A stretch of 10,341 nucleotides of DNA from an archaeon (GCA_024409145.1 JAKSUF010000032.1:1-10341), one strand, 5' to 3'; positions 1 through 5,830 are shown, counted from the first letter of the stretch. Made by a program: numbers and translations. Notes: generated by a model not told the origin, from the sequence alone.

Positions 1-23
1 GTTTTTCTAATATTATGTTTTTT

Positions 24-74
24 ATTAAGTTTATTTTTTTATTAAGTCTATTTTTTTATTAAGTTTATTTTTTA
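24..74. repeat. 17-bp T-rich tandem repeat, three copies
   Basis: Three head-to-tail copies of a 17-base unit (ATTAAGTTTATTTTTTT) begin at 24, 41 and 58. The second has one T-to-C change and the third is one T short. The + strand of the region is extremely T-rich. In archaea, runs of T on the coding strand end transcription, so this may be the 3' end of an unseen + strand gene to the left. No reading frame of note is present. Confidence 0.75.
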
Positions 75-90
75 TTACTTTTTATTTTTA

Positions 91-112
91 GTTTTTAATA
101 GGTTTTTAATAG
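91..112. repeat. 11-bp direct repeat, two copies
   Basis: GTTTTTAATAG occurs at 91-101 and again immediately at 102-112. It sits between the T-rich repeats and a hairpin. It may simply reflect slippage in AT-rich DNA. Confidence 0.7.
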
Positions 113-139
113 TTTAGGACAACCTAAAATCATTTTTTT
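113..139 (+). terminator. Terminator-like hairpin with T run upstream of ehaA
   Basis: TTTAGG (113-118) and CCTAAA (123-128) are perfect reverse complements around a four-base ACAA loop. A run of seven T follows at 133-139. This resembles an intrinsic-type terminator for a + strand transcript coming from the left, and would insulate the eha promoter. Archaea rely mainly on the T run, so the role of the stem is inferred. Confidence 0.5.
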
Positions 140-161
140 GGCTTTTTGATAAGTAAAAAGA

Positions 162-169
162 TTTATATT
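162..169 (+). promoter_or_regulatory. Archaeal TATA box of the eha operon
   Basis: TTTATATT matches the methanogen TATA consensus and follows an A-rich, BRE-like stretch (AAGTAAAAAG, 151-160). Initiation about 25 bases downstream would fall around 188-193, at or next to the ATG of ehaA at 193. No Shine-Dalgarno sequence precedes that ATG. The most economical reading is a leaderless or very short-leader mRNA starting the operon here. This is inferred from spacing only. Confidence 0.6.
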
Positions 170-192
170 ATTTAAATATTATATTATTAATT

Positions 193-543
193 ATGGTAAT
201 AGAAGCTAATGGAATTCATTTCTTAATTAATTATTTAATAACTATCATTGTTTCAATAGTCGTAGCTTTAGCTTTAAAACTTCCATTATTGCCAGAAAGA
301 CCAAAAAGGTTTTCTTGGACTAATAGTGCAGTTTATCCAACTCCAATTATAGCTTTAGGTTTACTTGCGATTATTTTTTCTTTAAAAATCTATTGGATTT
401 ATGATAGTTTAGTTTTAGCTATTATTATTGGAATTCTGTCTGCTTTATTTGTTAAATATTTATTCTATTATATATTTCCAAATCCTCCAAGTGTTGAAAA
501 TGGAGAAAATGATTATTTAAATAATGATAAGGGGGCTAATTAA
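193..543 (+). CDS. ehaA: Energy-converting hydrogenase A subunit A (membrane protein)
   Basis: This small integral membrane protein of 116 residues is assigned as EhaA mainly because it is first in a complete eha gene order. Hydrophobic segments lie at about residues 8-29, 50-66 and 71-95. A proline- and arginine-rich loop around residues 31-40 (PLLPERPKRF) and a polar, Asn-rich C-terminus separate and follow them. No catalytic or metal-binding motif is visible, and its individual role in the Eha membrane arm is not known to me. The ATG has no ribosome-binding site and stands about 31 bases after a TATA box, as expected for leaderless translation. The stop overlaps the start of the next gene (TAATG), which implies translational coupling. 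Confidence 0.85.
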   Translation: MVIEANGIHFLINYLITIIVSIVVALALKLPLLPERPKRFSWTNSAVYPTPIIALGLLAIIFSLKIYWIYDSLVLAIIIGILSALFVKYLFYYIFPNPPSVENGENDYLNNDKGAN

Positions 544-1043
544 TGAATTTAATTATTAGCTTAATTTTAGCTACTTTTATTTCATTTTTAAATTTTGTTA
601 TTGTGGATACTTATCTTGGTCTTCCTGAAGAACCTGGTGTTAAAGGGGCTATGAATATTGGCCAATCCATTAAAAAAAGAGGTGGAGATTTATCAGGTGG
701 ATTTTTCCAAGGAAATATTTTATGTTCTCCAGATGCATCTGCAGGTACATTAATTGCAGCAATTGGGGTCTATGTTTTAGGTCTTGAAGGTGGTTTAATT
801 GCTGCATTTTTAGTATTTATTGGAAATAGATTATGTGCAGATCCAGGTTATGCTGGAACTATTGGTGCTTTAACTATGACTGCATTAGTTATTATATTTT
901 CATTTATTGGAATTAGTGCAGAAATGTTTATTGTGGGAATTATTATTGCTATTTTCTTAGTTCAAGGCGTACATCATCCAACAAGTACTAAAATTCTTGG
1001 AAAAATAGCTAAAGTTTTTGGTAGAGATACTCAGTTAGAATAA
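543..1043 (+). CDS. ehaB: Energy-converting hydrogenase A subunit B (membrane protein)
   Basis: This is an integral membrane protein of 166 residues, called EhaB from its position after ehaA and its size. Hydrophobic segments are at about 2-22, 68-93, 107-124 and 127-143. The loop at about 25-67 is unusually rich in glycine and charged residues and contains a conserved-looking NILCSPDASAGT stretch (58-69). A second Cys is at 98 in NRLCADPGYAGT. The lone cysteines do not form a cluster motif. The ATG shares one base with the ehaA stop, with a G-rich run (531-535) as a weak ribosome site, so it is probably coupled to ehaA. Its role within the membrane arm is not established from sequence. Confidence 0.85.
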   Translation: MNLIISLILATFISFLNFVIVDTYLGLPEEPGVKGAMNIGQSIKKRGGDLSGGFFQGNILCSPDASAGTLIAAIGVYVLGLEGGLIAAFLVFIGNRLCADPGYAGTIGALTMTALVIIFSFIGISAEMFIVGIIIAIFLVQGVHHPTSTKILGKIAKVFGRDTQLE

Positions 1044-1113
1044 AGGGTAAATTTAATATAAATTTAGTCATAATCTAAGTTATAATTATTAAATAAAAGT
1101 TAAAGGTAAAAAT

Positions 1114-1401
1114 ATGTTAATTGAGATTATAGGTGTTATTATTGTTCTTATGGCAATCAGAGCATTAATAACTAAAAATAGGGCAGAAAAGTTATTATAT
1201 ATTAATGTAATTGATTTTGGTATTTCTGCAATTATTGCTTTATATATTAAAACACCTTTTGGTCTCATTCTTGCAGCTGCATTTTTCATTAGTTCAACAA
1301 TTGGTTCAAATGCAATTGCTTATGTTTTAGACAAATTAAATAATGAAACTATTCTTGATAATGAAATTGAGAATGGTGATGCAATTCCTGAGGAAAATTA
1401 A
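1114..1401 (+). CDS. ehaC: Energy-converting hydrogenase A subunit C (MrpF-like membrane protein)
   Basis: The 95-residue protein has three hydrophobic segments at about 1-19, 28-46 and 49-70 and an acidic, Asn-rich tail. Position, size and topology fit EhaC (from memory DUF2109). The layout, with a first helix, a short basic loop (TKNRAEK, 20-26), then VIDFGISAI and a third helix, recalls the MrpF/MnhF subunit of sodium/proton antiporters. That link is my inference and not a database result. A modest ribosome site (AAAGGT, 1102-1107) precedes the ATG. It is separated from ehaB by 70 AT-rich bases and from ehaD by a 169-base gap filled with tandem repeats, so it may form its own translation unit. 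Confidence 0.83.
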   Translation: MLIEIIGVIIVLMAIRALITKNRAEKLLYINVIDFGISAIIALYIKTPFGLILAAAFFISSTIGSNAIAYVLDKLNNETILDNEIENGDAIPEEN

Positions 1402-1414
1402 ATAAAATTAATAT

Positions 1415-1438
1415 TCTTATTAATTAATCTTATTAATT
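1415..1438. repeat. 13-bp tandem repeat, two copies, after ehaC
   Basis: TCTTATTAATT occurs at 1415-1425 and 1428-1438, a 13-base period that abuts the 45-base repeats that follow. The sequence is pure AT-rich noncoding DNA. Chance slippage is possible. Confidence 0.6.
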
Positions 1439-1440
1439 TA

Positions 1441-1542
1441 ATGTAAAAATAGCTGGTATGTGAGTATTGCTCTTTTATACTTAATATGTAAAAATAGCTG
1501 GTATGTGAGTATTGCTCTTTTATACTTAATATGTAAAAATAG
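1441..1542. repeat. 45-bp perfect tandem repeat in the ehaC-ehaD gap
   Basis: Two identical 45-base units fill 1441-1485 and 1486-1530, and the first 12 bases of a third follow at 1531-1542 before the sequence diverges. Each unit is more mixed in base composition than its surroundings (for example AGCTGGTATGTGAGTATTGC). Each carries a TATA-like TTTATACT (1474-1481 and 1519-1526). The second TATA-like site would place initiation near 1545, about 25 bases before ehaD. The exact identity of the copies implies a recent duplication. A duplicated internal promoter is one possible reading. Confidence 0.95.
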
Positions 1543-1570
1543 ATGATGTGGGAAATAGAACGTGATTTAA

Positions 1571-1837
1571 ATGTTAGAATTTATTAATTTAACTACAATT
1601 TCAATAGCTTTGATGATTATTGGTGCTATTGGTGTAGTTCTTCTTAAAAAACCATTAGATAAAGTTATTTTACTATCAGTTTTAGAAGCAGGATTCTTTT
1701 TAGCTGTTGTTAACTTTAAATATTTGGATGTAGCTTTAATTATTGCAATTCTTGATCCATTATCTATTATTGTATTTTTACTTGCTTTAATGAAAATAGA
1801 TAAAATACGTAAATCTAAAGCAATGGAGGTAGAATAA
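1571..1837 (+). CDS. ehaD: Energy-converting hydrogenase A subunit D (DUF4040/MrpB-like membrane protein)
   Basis: This 88-residue protein has three membrane segments at about 7-25, 30-48 and 51-74 and a short Lys-rich cytoplasmic tail. It is assigned as EhaD by order and length (from memory DUF2108). The third segment begins YLDVALIIAI and recalls the PDVALTE motif of the DUF4040 domain found in MrpA/MrpB and in MbhD of membrane-bound hydrogenases. Acidic residues E39, D53 and D62 lie in or near membrane segments and could take part in ion movement, which is inferred. The start is supported by GTGAT (1562-1566), four bases before the ATG. The gene ends with a strong GGAGGT ribosome site for ehaE inside its last codons and overlaps it by one base. 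Confidence 0.85.
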   Translation: MLEFINLTTISIALMIIGAIGVVLLKKPLDKVILLSVLEAGFFLAVVNFKYLDVALIIAILDPLSIIVFLLALMKIDKIRKSKAMEVE

Positions 1838-2097
1838 TGTTTGACCTTTCTATTTGGTTCTATTTTGGTATGGTATTAACTATATTTGGAACAATAGCTA
1901 CTGTTTGGGGTCCAGGAGTTAAAGATCCTGTTATCAGAACAATCAATACTGAAGTTGCAGGGATTGGTGTTTCTTTAATTTTACTTACTTATAATTATAC
2001 ATTAGCTGTTTTAACTGTTACTGCTACTACTGTAGTATGTACTTTAATTTTATTTAGAGCTATAACTCGTTTAGAAGAGATAGGGGCTGATGTTTAA
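1837..2097 (+). CDS. ehaE: Energy-converting hydrogenase A subunit E (MrpG-like membrane protein)
   Basis: This membrane protein of 86 residues has hydrophobic segments at about 5-24, 37-52 and 55-74. Position and size fit EhaE (from memory DUF2107). The organisation resembles the MrpG/MnhG subunit of cation/proton antiporters: a first helix, a short loop with Asp-Pro (VKDPVIRTINTEVAGIG, 28-44), a second helix, then a third ending in an Arg-rich tail. That resemblance is my inference from reading the sequence. The ATG overlaps the ehaD stop (TAATG), and GGAGGT at 1825-1830 is a near-ideal ribosome site, so D and E are probably made in equal amounts. Confidence 0.85.
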   Translation: MFDLSIWFYFGMVLTIFGTIATVWGPGVKDPVIRTINTEVAGIGVSLILLTYNYTLAVLTVTATTVVCTLILFRAITRLEEIGADV

Positions 2098-2149
2098 TGT
2101 TTAAAGTTAAATATATTATATTTAATTTAAGCTTTTGTGAGGTGGATAT

Positions 2150-2743
2150 ATGAAAATAGCTAAGATTTGGAATAAATTAGCAAAACCTAAGAATATTCCT
2201 AGATTATTTGCTGCAATTTTAGCTTTAGTCCTTCTTATAAGTATTATAATTCCAACTACTTTAGATGTAGATCAATTATATCCAAGAATGGAACCTCAAA
2301 TTCAAATGGATAATCATGATTCTATTGCTCCTTATGATAGGGGAGGAGAAATTTTAAAAGAGAAGGGTATTACTAAAGCAGAATATCCTGAAAATTCTGC
2401 TTCAATTGGTTGGATTAATTCTTATATGTCTCCAATTTCTGATACTATCCGTTCATTATCTCCTTACTTTGGAACTTCTATATATTCATCTCCTGGTGGT
2501 TTAATTGATGAAATATTATATTACACTAGAGGTTTTGATACAATATTAGAATCTTCTATCTTGATGATGGCATTTATTATAGCTTCTTGGTTAATGATTA
2601 ATTTTACTATGGATAGAAGAAATGAAAAAGAAGTTATTCAAGAAGATGTGAAAAAAGCTATTATTCGTTCTGATATTATTGCAAATGAAGTTGAAGAAAG
2701 CAATCGTAAAGCTAGATTAAGACAAAGAAGAAAGGAGGGTTAA
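2150..2743 (+). CDS. ehaF: Energy-converting hydrogenase A subunit F (MbhE-like motif, large external loop)
   Basis: This is a 197-residue protein assigned as EhaF by order (from memory DUF2106). One hydrophobic segment lies at about 16-36, followed by roughly 85 polar residues probably outside the membrane. The segment YYTRGFDTILE (124-134) then leads into a second helix (about 133-152) and a long charged C-terminal tail. The RGFDT..E pattern strongly recalls the FRGYDTLGE signature of the MbhE/MrpA C-terminal family, where it enters a membrane helix. Expected residues R127, D130 and E134 are present. A strong GAGGTG ribosome site (2139-2144) supports the start. The stop lies two bases before ehaG, whose ribosome site GGAGGGT falls inside the end of this gene. 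Confidence 0.87.
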   Translation: MKIAKIWNKLAKPKNIPRLFAAILALVLLISIIIPTTLDVDQLYPRMEPQIQMDNHDSIAPYDRGGEILKEKGITKAEYPENSASIGWINSYMSPISDTIRSLSPYFGTSIYSSPGGLIDEILYYTRGFDTILESSILMMAFIIASWLMINFTMDRRNEKEVIQEDVKKAIIRSDIIANEVEESNRKARLRQRRKEG

Positions 2744-2744
2744 A

Positions 2745-3422
2745 ATGGTAGTTGATTTAGTTCCTCAGTTTGTCCCTAGTTTCTTCCAGTCACTTTACAC
2801 TCCTGCATTATATGGTGGTTTGATTGTTGCTTTTATTTCATTAATTGGAATAGCTATGCAAAAAAAGGATATTCATATTCTTATATTGACTGATCTTGTA
2901 GGTTTGGCTATGCTTATTGTTGTTGCAGCTGTTGGTACAGATTTAGCTGAAGCATTAGTCCTTCCAGGTTTAGTTGTAGAATTAGCTGAAATAATGGCAA
3001 TTTCAGAAATTCTTATTTCTAGAGAAATGAGGAAAATTGGTTCTGAAAAATCATTTGTTCCGAGTAGTTTCTCTTTAGATATGGAAATTTTATATACTGC
3101 TCCTAATTTCATAGCATTAATCTTAATAGCTTATGGTGCTTTTTTATCTGGTTTTACAGGTGGTGCTGTAGCTGGTGGGGGTATTATAATCTATGCATTA
3201 TCTAGAACTGCAAGGGGATTACCTGTTGTTGTAGTTGATGGTATTTCTGGTATTTCTGGTATTGCTTGGTGTTTATGGATTATTGGATTTGTATTTTTCT
3301 TTGTTGCTCCACAATACTGGTTATTAAGTTTATTCTTAGCTGCTTTCGGATTATTCTTAAAAGTAGCTTCCAAAATGGGATTAATTGGTATATTAATGAG
3401 AGAAGAATTTGGTAGAAAATAA
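2745..3422 (+). CDS. ehaG: Energy-converting hydrogenase A subunit G (NuoK/MrpC-like N-terminal part)
   Basis: This polytopic membrane protein of 225 residues has about seven hydrophobic segments at roughly 20-38, 44-63, 70-92, 117-136, 139-155, 165-188 and 192-208. It fits EhaG by order and size (from memory DUF2105). The first three helices, with a loop of MQKKDIHIL and then GTDLAEALVLPGLVVELAE (64-82), resemble NuoK/MrpC, where the third helix starts DPLPQALVLTAIVI. E79, E82 and E88 sit in the third helix and are candidate ion-path residues. The C-terminal half is not recognisable to me. The ribosome site GGAGGGT (2734-2740) is excellent, and the gene is coupled to ehaF. A 114-base gap with a possible internal promoter follows. 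Confidence 0.87.
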   Translation: MVVDLVPQFVPSFFQSLYTPALYGGLIVAFISLIGIAMQKKDIHILILTDLVGLAMLIVVAAVGTDLAEALVLPGLVVELAEIMAISEILISREMRKIGSEKSFVPSSFSLDMEILYTAPNFIALILIAYGAFLSGFTGGAVAGGGIIIYALSRTARGLPVVVVDGISGISGIAWCLWIIGFVFFFVAPQYWLLSLFLAAFGLFLKVASKMGLIGILMREEFGRK

Positions 3423-3424
3423 AA

Positions 3425-3458
3425 TATAATTAGAAAATAAATTTTAAATTTAATTATA
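3425..3458. repeat. Inverted repeat just after ehaG
   Basis: TATAATTA (3425-3432) and TAATTATA (3451-3458) are exact reverse complements around an 18-base AT-only loop, directly after the ehaG stop. The stem is weak. It may act as an mRNA 3'-end or processing signal, or be chance in such AT-rich DNA. Confidence 0.4.
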
Positions 3459-3476
3459 AAAAATTCTAAATTAGTT

Positions 3477-3507
3477 TAAGTTCATAACTTATATAGTAAG
3501 TTAAGTT
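3477..3507 (+). promoter_or_regulatory. Possible internal promoter with dyads upstream of ehaH
   Basis: A TATA-like TTATATAG (3489-3496) lies about 26 bases before position 3515, leaving a leader of about 20 bases to ehaH. It is flanked by TAAGTT-CAT-AACTTA (3477-3491) and AACTTA-TATAG-TAAGTT (3486-3502). The TATA element therefore lies in the centre of a 17-base dyad, and TAAGTT recurs at 3502-3507. This layout suits a regulator competing with TBP, but no known operator is recognised. Confidence 0.4.
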
Positions 3508-3536
3508 TATAATTGATGTTGAATTAAGGTGTTAAA

Positions 3537-4217
3537 ATGAGTCTTGAAACAATTGGTGGATCTTTACTTGGAACTATTCCTCTTGGAGATATTGTTCTTT
3601 ATTTAAATCCCCTACATTTATTCTTGTTTGTAACTATATTATTATTCACTTTTTTAATAGCTATTAGTCGAACAGAAACTCAAGTAGAAGCTATGTTTGG
3701 ATCTTTAGATGAAAATAAAGTTGCTGTTGGTAAAAAAGAATTTAAACATAGACGGTTTTTAGCTATTGTTTGTGGTATAGCTACTGCAGGTGCAATGATT
3801 ACTGGAGATTTATTTAACTTCACATTATTTATGGCTTTAATTGGTATTGTTAATATTGGTATTGTATCTGCTGTAAAACAAATTGATGTTTTAGATTCTG
3901 CTTATCAATATGGTTTAATAGCTATGATGTGTGGTTTACCATTGTTTGGTGGAGCTGCTATGATTTTAGCATCAACTGGAACTTTAAGTTTATTTAATTT
4001 AGCAGCAACACCTACTGTTGCTCCTCTTACTATATTTGGAGCATTAGTTATGTTGATAGGTATTGCTGGTGAAAGTGGTATTGCACCATTTTTTGCTTCA
4101 AAAGCAGAAATGTTTAGAACCCCTGGTTCTCCATTTATATTGATTATACATTTAAGCTCTTTATTTATTATAGTGAGAGCTGTTGAAATTTTATTAATAA
4201 TAATTCATGTTATTTAG
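3537..4217 (+). CDS. ehaH: Energy-converting hydrogenase A subunit H (short NuoN/MrpD-type antiporter-like protein)
   Basis: This 226-residue integral membrane protein is one of the conserved Eha membrane subunits. It belongs to the NuoL/M/N-MrpD antiporter-like group but is less than half the usual length of about 480 or more. TGDLFNFTLFMAL (89-101) aligns by eye with the family's TGDLFNLFVFFEI. GIAGESGIAPFF (175-186) aligns with GIAGKSAQFPLH, followed by a proline-bearing stretch (RTPGSPF, 194-200). The family glutamate is Ala100 here, and the family lysine is Glu179. Earlier helices are around 23-43 and 72-90, later ones around 128-147, 163-186 and 200-224. AAGGTG (3526-3531) supports the start. 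It probably forms part of the ion-translocating membrane arm. Confidence 0.88.
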   Translation: MSLETIGGSLLGTIPLGDIVLYLNPLHLFLFVTILLFTFLIAISRTETQVEAMFGSLDENKVAVGKKEFKHRRFLAIVCGIATAGAMITGDLFNFTLFMALIGIVNIGIVSAVKQIDVLDSAYQYGLIAMMCGLPLFGGAAMILASTGTLSLFNLAATPTVAPLTIFGALVMLIGIAGESGIAPFFASKAEMFRTPGSPFILIIHLSSLFIIVRAVEILLIIIHVI

Positions 4218-4276
4218 AATTATGATATTGGGGTCATAAATTAATATTAAATTAAAATTACTATACTTATTAAATT

Positions 4277-4309
4277 ATTTATAATTATTAATATTATTTA
4301 ATTATAAAT
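4277..4309. repeat. 11-bp inverted repeat in the ehaH-ehaI gap
   Basis: ATTTATAATTA (4277-4287) and TAATTATAAAT (4299-4309) are perfect reverse complements around an 11-base loop that is itself nearly palindromic. All pairs are A-T. It stands in a 123-base gap with no reading frame, 31 bases before the ehaI start. It could be an mRNA-processing or stability element. Confidence 0.5.
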
Positions 4310-4340
4310 TTATTAAATATTAGAAAGTAAAGGTGTAAAA

Positions 4341-4556
4341 ATGAATAAGATAAAAACAACTAGCTATGTGCTTTTGATTGTATCCGTTTTAGCTATTCTT
4401 TATGCATTAATATTTTGTCCTGCTGATTGGATAGTTTATGCAATAGCTATTGTTTGTATACCATTTTTTGTACTTTCATTTGGTTTACTTACTATGTCTA
4501 AACCTAAAAAAGATGAAGAGGAGGAAAGAAGAGAAGAACCATTTATTGGATATTAA
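4341..4556 (+). CDS. ehaI: Energy-converting hydrogenase A subunit I (small two-helix membrane protein)
   Basis: This short protein of 71 residues has two hydrophobic segments at about 7-25 and 30-51. A strongly charged cytoplasmic tail follows (KPKKDEEEERREEP, 54-67). Position between ehaH and ehaJ and its size fit EhaI, one of the less conserved subunits, so assignment rests on gene order. Cys26 and Cys39 are isolated. AAAGGTG (4329-4335) is a good ribosome site, five bases before the ATG. It is flanked on both sides by gaps of over 100 bases that each hold an inverted repeat, so it is translated independently of its neighbours. No function for the single subunit is known to me. Confidence 0.78.
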   Translation: MNKIKTTSYVLLIVSVLAILYALIFCPADWIVYAIAIVCIPFFVLSFGLLTMSKPKKDEEEERREEPFIGY

Positions 4557-4571
4557 GAATTTTACGAAATA

Positions 4572-4617
4572 ATTTATTGATTATTTAATGATTTAATCAC
4601 TAAATAATTTAATAAAT
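4572..4617. repeat. Long interrupted palindrome in the ehaI-ehaJ gap
   Basis: The region folds into a stem of about 20 base pairs. ATTTATT (4572-4578) pairs with AATAAAT (4611-4617), ATTATTTA (4580-4587) with TAAATAAT (4601-4608), and TGATT (4589-4593) with AATCA (4595-4599). An A-C mismatch (4588/4600) and a one- against two-base bulge (4579 versus 4609-4610) interrupt it. It is the strongest dyad in the window. A hairpin in the transcript or a protein-binding dyad are both possible. Confidence 0.7.
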
Positions 4618-4661
4618 ATTAAAGTAAATTTTTATTAGTTTAAAAAAATCTTCGTGATATT

Positions 4662-5522
4662 ATGTATTTAATGGCAGATATTTTAATAAATGTTATTTTA
4701 GCTTTTCTTACAGGTAGTTTATTATTAGGTTTCCATAGAAAAGTTATGGCAAGGATTCAACTTAGGCCTGGACCTCCTATTATTCAATATTTACTTCATT
4801 CATTGAAGTTTTTCTTTAAAGAAACTAGTTTTCCAAAAACAGCTTCAATGCCGTTTTATATTGGTATTGTAGTTATTTTAGCTGGAATTTGGGTTACTGG
4901 TATTATAGTGGGGCCTGTTACTAAAGGTTCACTAATGATTATCTTTGGTATCTATGCTATTCATAAGATTGTTGAACATAATTCTGGTTCTTCATCAGGA
5001 TCCCCTTATGGAAAATTAAGTTGTGTAAGAGCTGTTTTTTCAGCAGCTGGTGAATTACCATTATTTGCTGGAATAGCTATTATTTACTTTGTCTGTGGAA
5101 GTATGAATATTTCTGATATTATTGCTTATCAATCTATTCATGGAGCTCTTATATTTAAAGCTCCCTTTGCAGCATTAATGTTTTTCACTTTAATACTAAC
5201 AAAATCACCTTATTCTCCTTTTGCAATTACAAAAGGAAAAGACATTGTGTCTGGTTTTGAAACAGAACATTATGGTTTCCTTAGAGGATATATAATGTTT
5301 TCAGAATCCATAGCATGGTATGTTTTATTATGGTTATTCTTAACTATATTCTTCGGACCAATTGGAATTTTAGGATATGTTGTTGGTATGATTATTATAA
5401 CTGCAATAACGGCATTTATTAATGCTACAACCCCAATGTTGAACCCAAATCATTCTGTAATGCTTCAATTTACTATTACTTTGGTTTGTTTAATTGGTTC
5501 CATAGTATTATTAGTATTATAA
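4662..5522 (+). CDS. ehaJ: Energy-converting hydrogenase A subunit J (NuoH/HycD/EchB-type membrane anchor)
   Basis: This 286-residue protein is the NuoH-like subunit that, in complex I and group 4 hydrogenases, joins the hydrogenase module to the membrane arm. The family's first-loop pattern is clear: RIQLRPGPPIIQ (31-42) followed by LHSLKFFFKE (45-54) corresponds to the R-GP-R-GP...Q...D-x-K...KE region of NuoH. Other features are AAGELPLFAG with Glu131 in a helix, the loop GFETEHYGFLRG (198-209), and MFSESIAWY (212-220). About eight hydrophobic segments span the protein, and length is close to the family norm. GTGAT (4654-4658) lies three bases before the chosen ATG, a spacing like that at ehaD. 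ATG at 4671 is a less likely alternative. Confidence 0.93.
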   Translation: MYLMADILINVILAFLTGSLLLGFHRKVMARIQLRPGPPIIQYLLHSLKFFFKETSFPKTASMPFYIGIVVILAGIWVTGIIVGPVTKGSLMIIFGIYAIHKIVEHNSGSSSGSPYGKLSCVRAVFSAAGELPLFAGIAIIYFVCGSMNISDIIAYQSIHGALIFKAPFAALMFFTLILTKSPYSPFAITKGKDIVSGFETEHYGFLRGYIMFSESIAWYVLLWLFLTIFFGPIGILGYVVGMIIITAITAFINATTPMLNPNHSVMLQFTITLVCLIGSIVLLVL

Positions 5523-5572
5523 TTTAAAATTTATTTATAAGAATTATTTATTCAGTTAAAGAAGGAATTAAA

Positions 5573-5830
5573 ATGAAAAATGATAAAGGTATGATTGTAC
5601 TTACATCTCTTGTAGCAGTGGGTATTTTTGTAATAGCAGGTATTACATCTTATTTCCATAGTATGTTAGCTTTACCTATAGCTATTATTGGATTAATTTT
5701 TATTCCTTTTATATTATTACAAAATAAAGTAAGATACTCAAATATATCTGTAAAATTAGAACATATAATGTTTTTTATTACTCTTGCAGTGATTATTATA
5801 GGATTTATATTAATTTATACTCCAGTATAA
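5573..5830 (+). CDS. ehaK: Energy-converting hydrogenase A subunit K (small membrane protein)
   Basis: This 85-residue protein has three hydrophobic segments at about 7-25, 29-49 and 64-83 and no visible motif. It is assigned as EhaK from its place between ehaJ and ehaL. AAGGA (5562-5566) is its ribosome site. The last five codons and stop (ATTTATACTCCAGTATAA) form the first unit of a tandem repeat that continues after the gene for three more units. The C-terminus IYTPV is therefore encoded by repeat DNA. A recent expansion starting from the gene end, or a repeat that has replaced the original tail, are both possible. The membrane role is inferred from the operon. Confidence 0.8.
   Translation: MKNDKGMIVLTSLVAVGIFVIAGITSYFHSMLALPIAIIGLIFIPFILLQNKVRYSNISVKLEHIMFFITLAVIIIGFILIYTPV

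Noticed and set aside
113..139. Riboswitch or structured leader of the eha operon
   Set aside because: The hairpin lies upstream of the TATA box, so it would not be in the eha transcript.
1089..1289. Minus-strand open frame opposite ehaC
   Set aside because: It is a shadow of ehaC with no ribosome site and is incompatible with a dense + strand operon.
1441..1542. CRISPR-like array
   Set aside because: Copies are directly adjacent with no spacers between them, and no cas genes are near.
1442..1546. Open frame through the 45-bp repeats encoding a repeated 15-residue hydrophobic peptide (CKNSWYVSIALLYLI)
   Set aside because: It is preceded directly by a stop, has no in-frame ATG, only a GTG without a ribosome site, and is open mainly because a 45-base unit keeps its frame when duplicated. 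The in-unit ATGs are followed at once by stops.
2873..3112. Minus-strand open frame opposite ehaG
   Set aside because: Low-complexity translation, no start signals, and lies fully within a convincing gene.
3191..3373. Second minus-strand open frame opposite ehaG
   Set aside because: Same reasons: a shadow frame with no supporting signal.
4671..4679. ATG at 4671 as the ehaJ start
   Set aside because: GTGAT at 4654-4658 is spaced for ATG 4662 in the same manner as at ehaD, while it is twelve bases from 4671.
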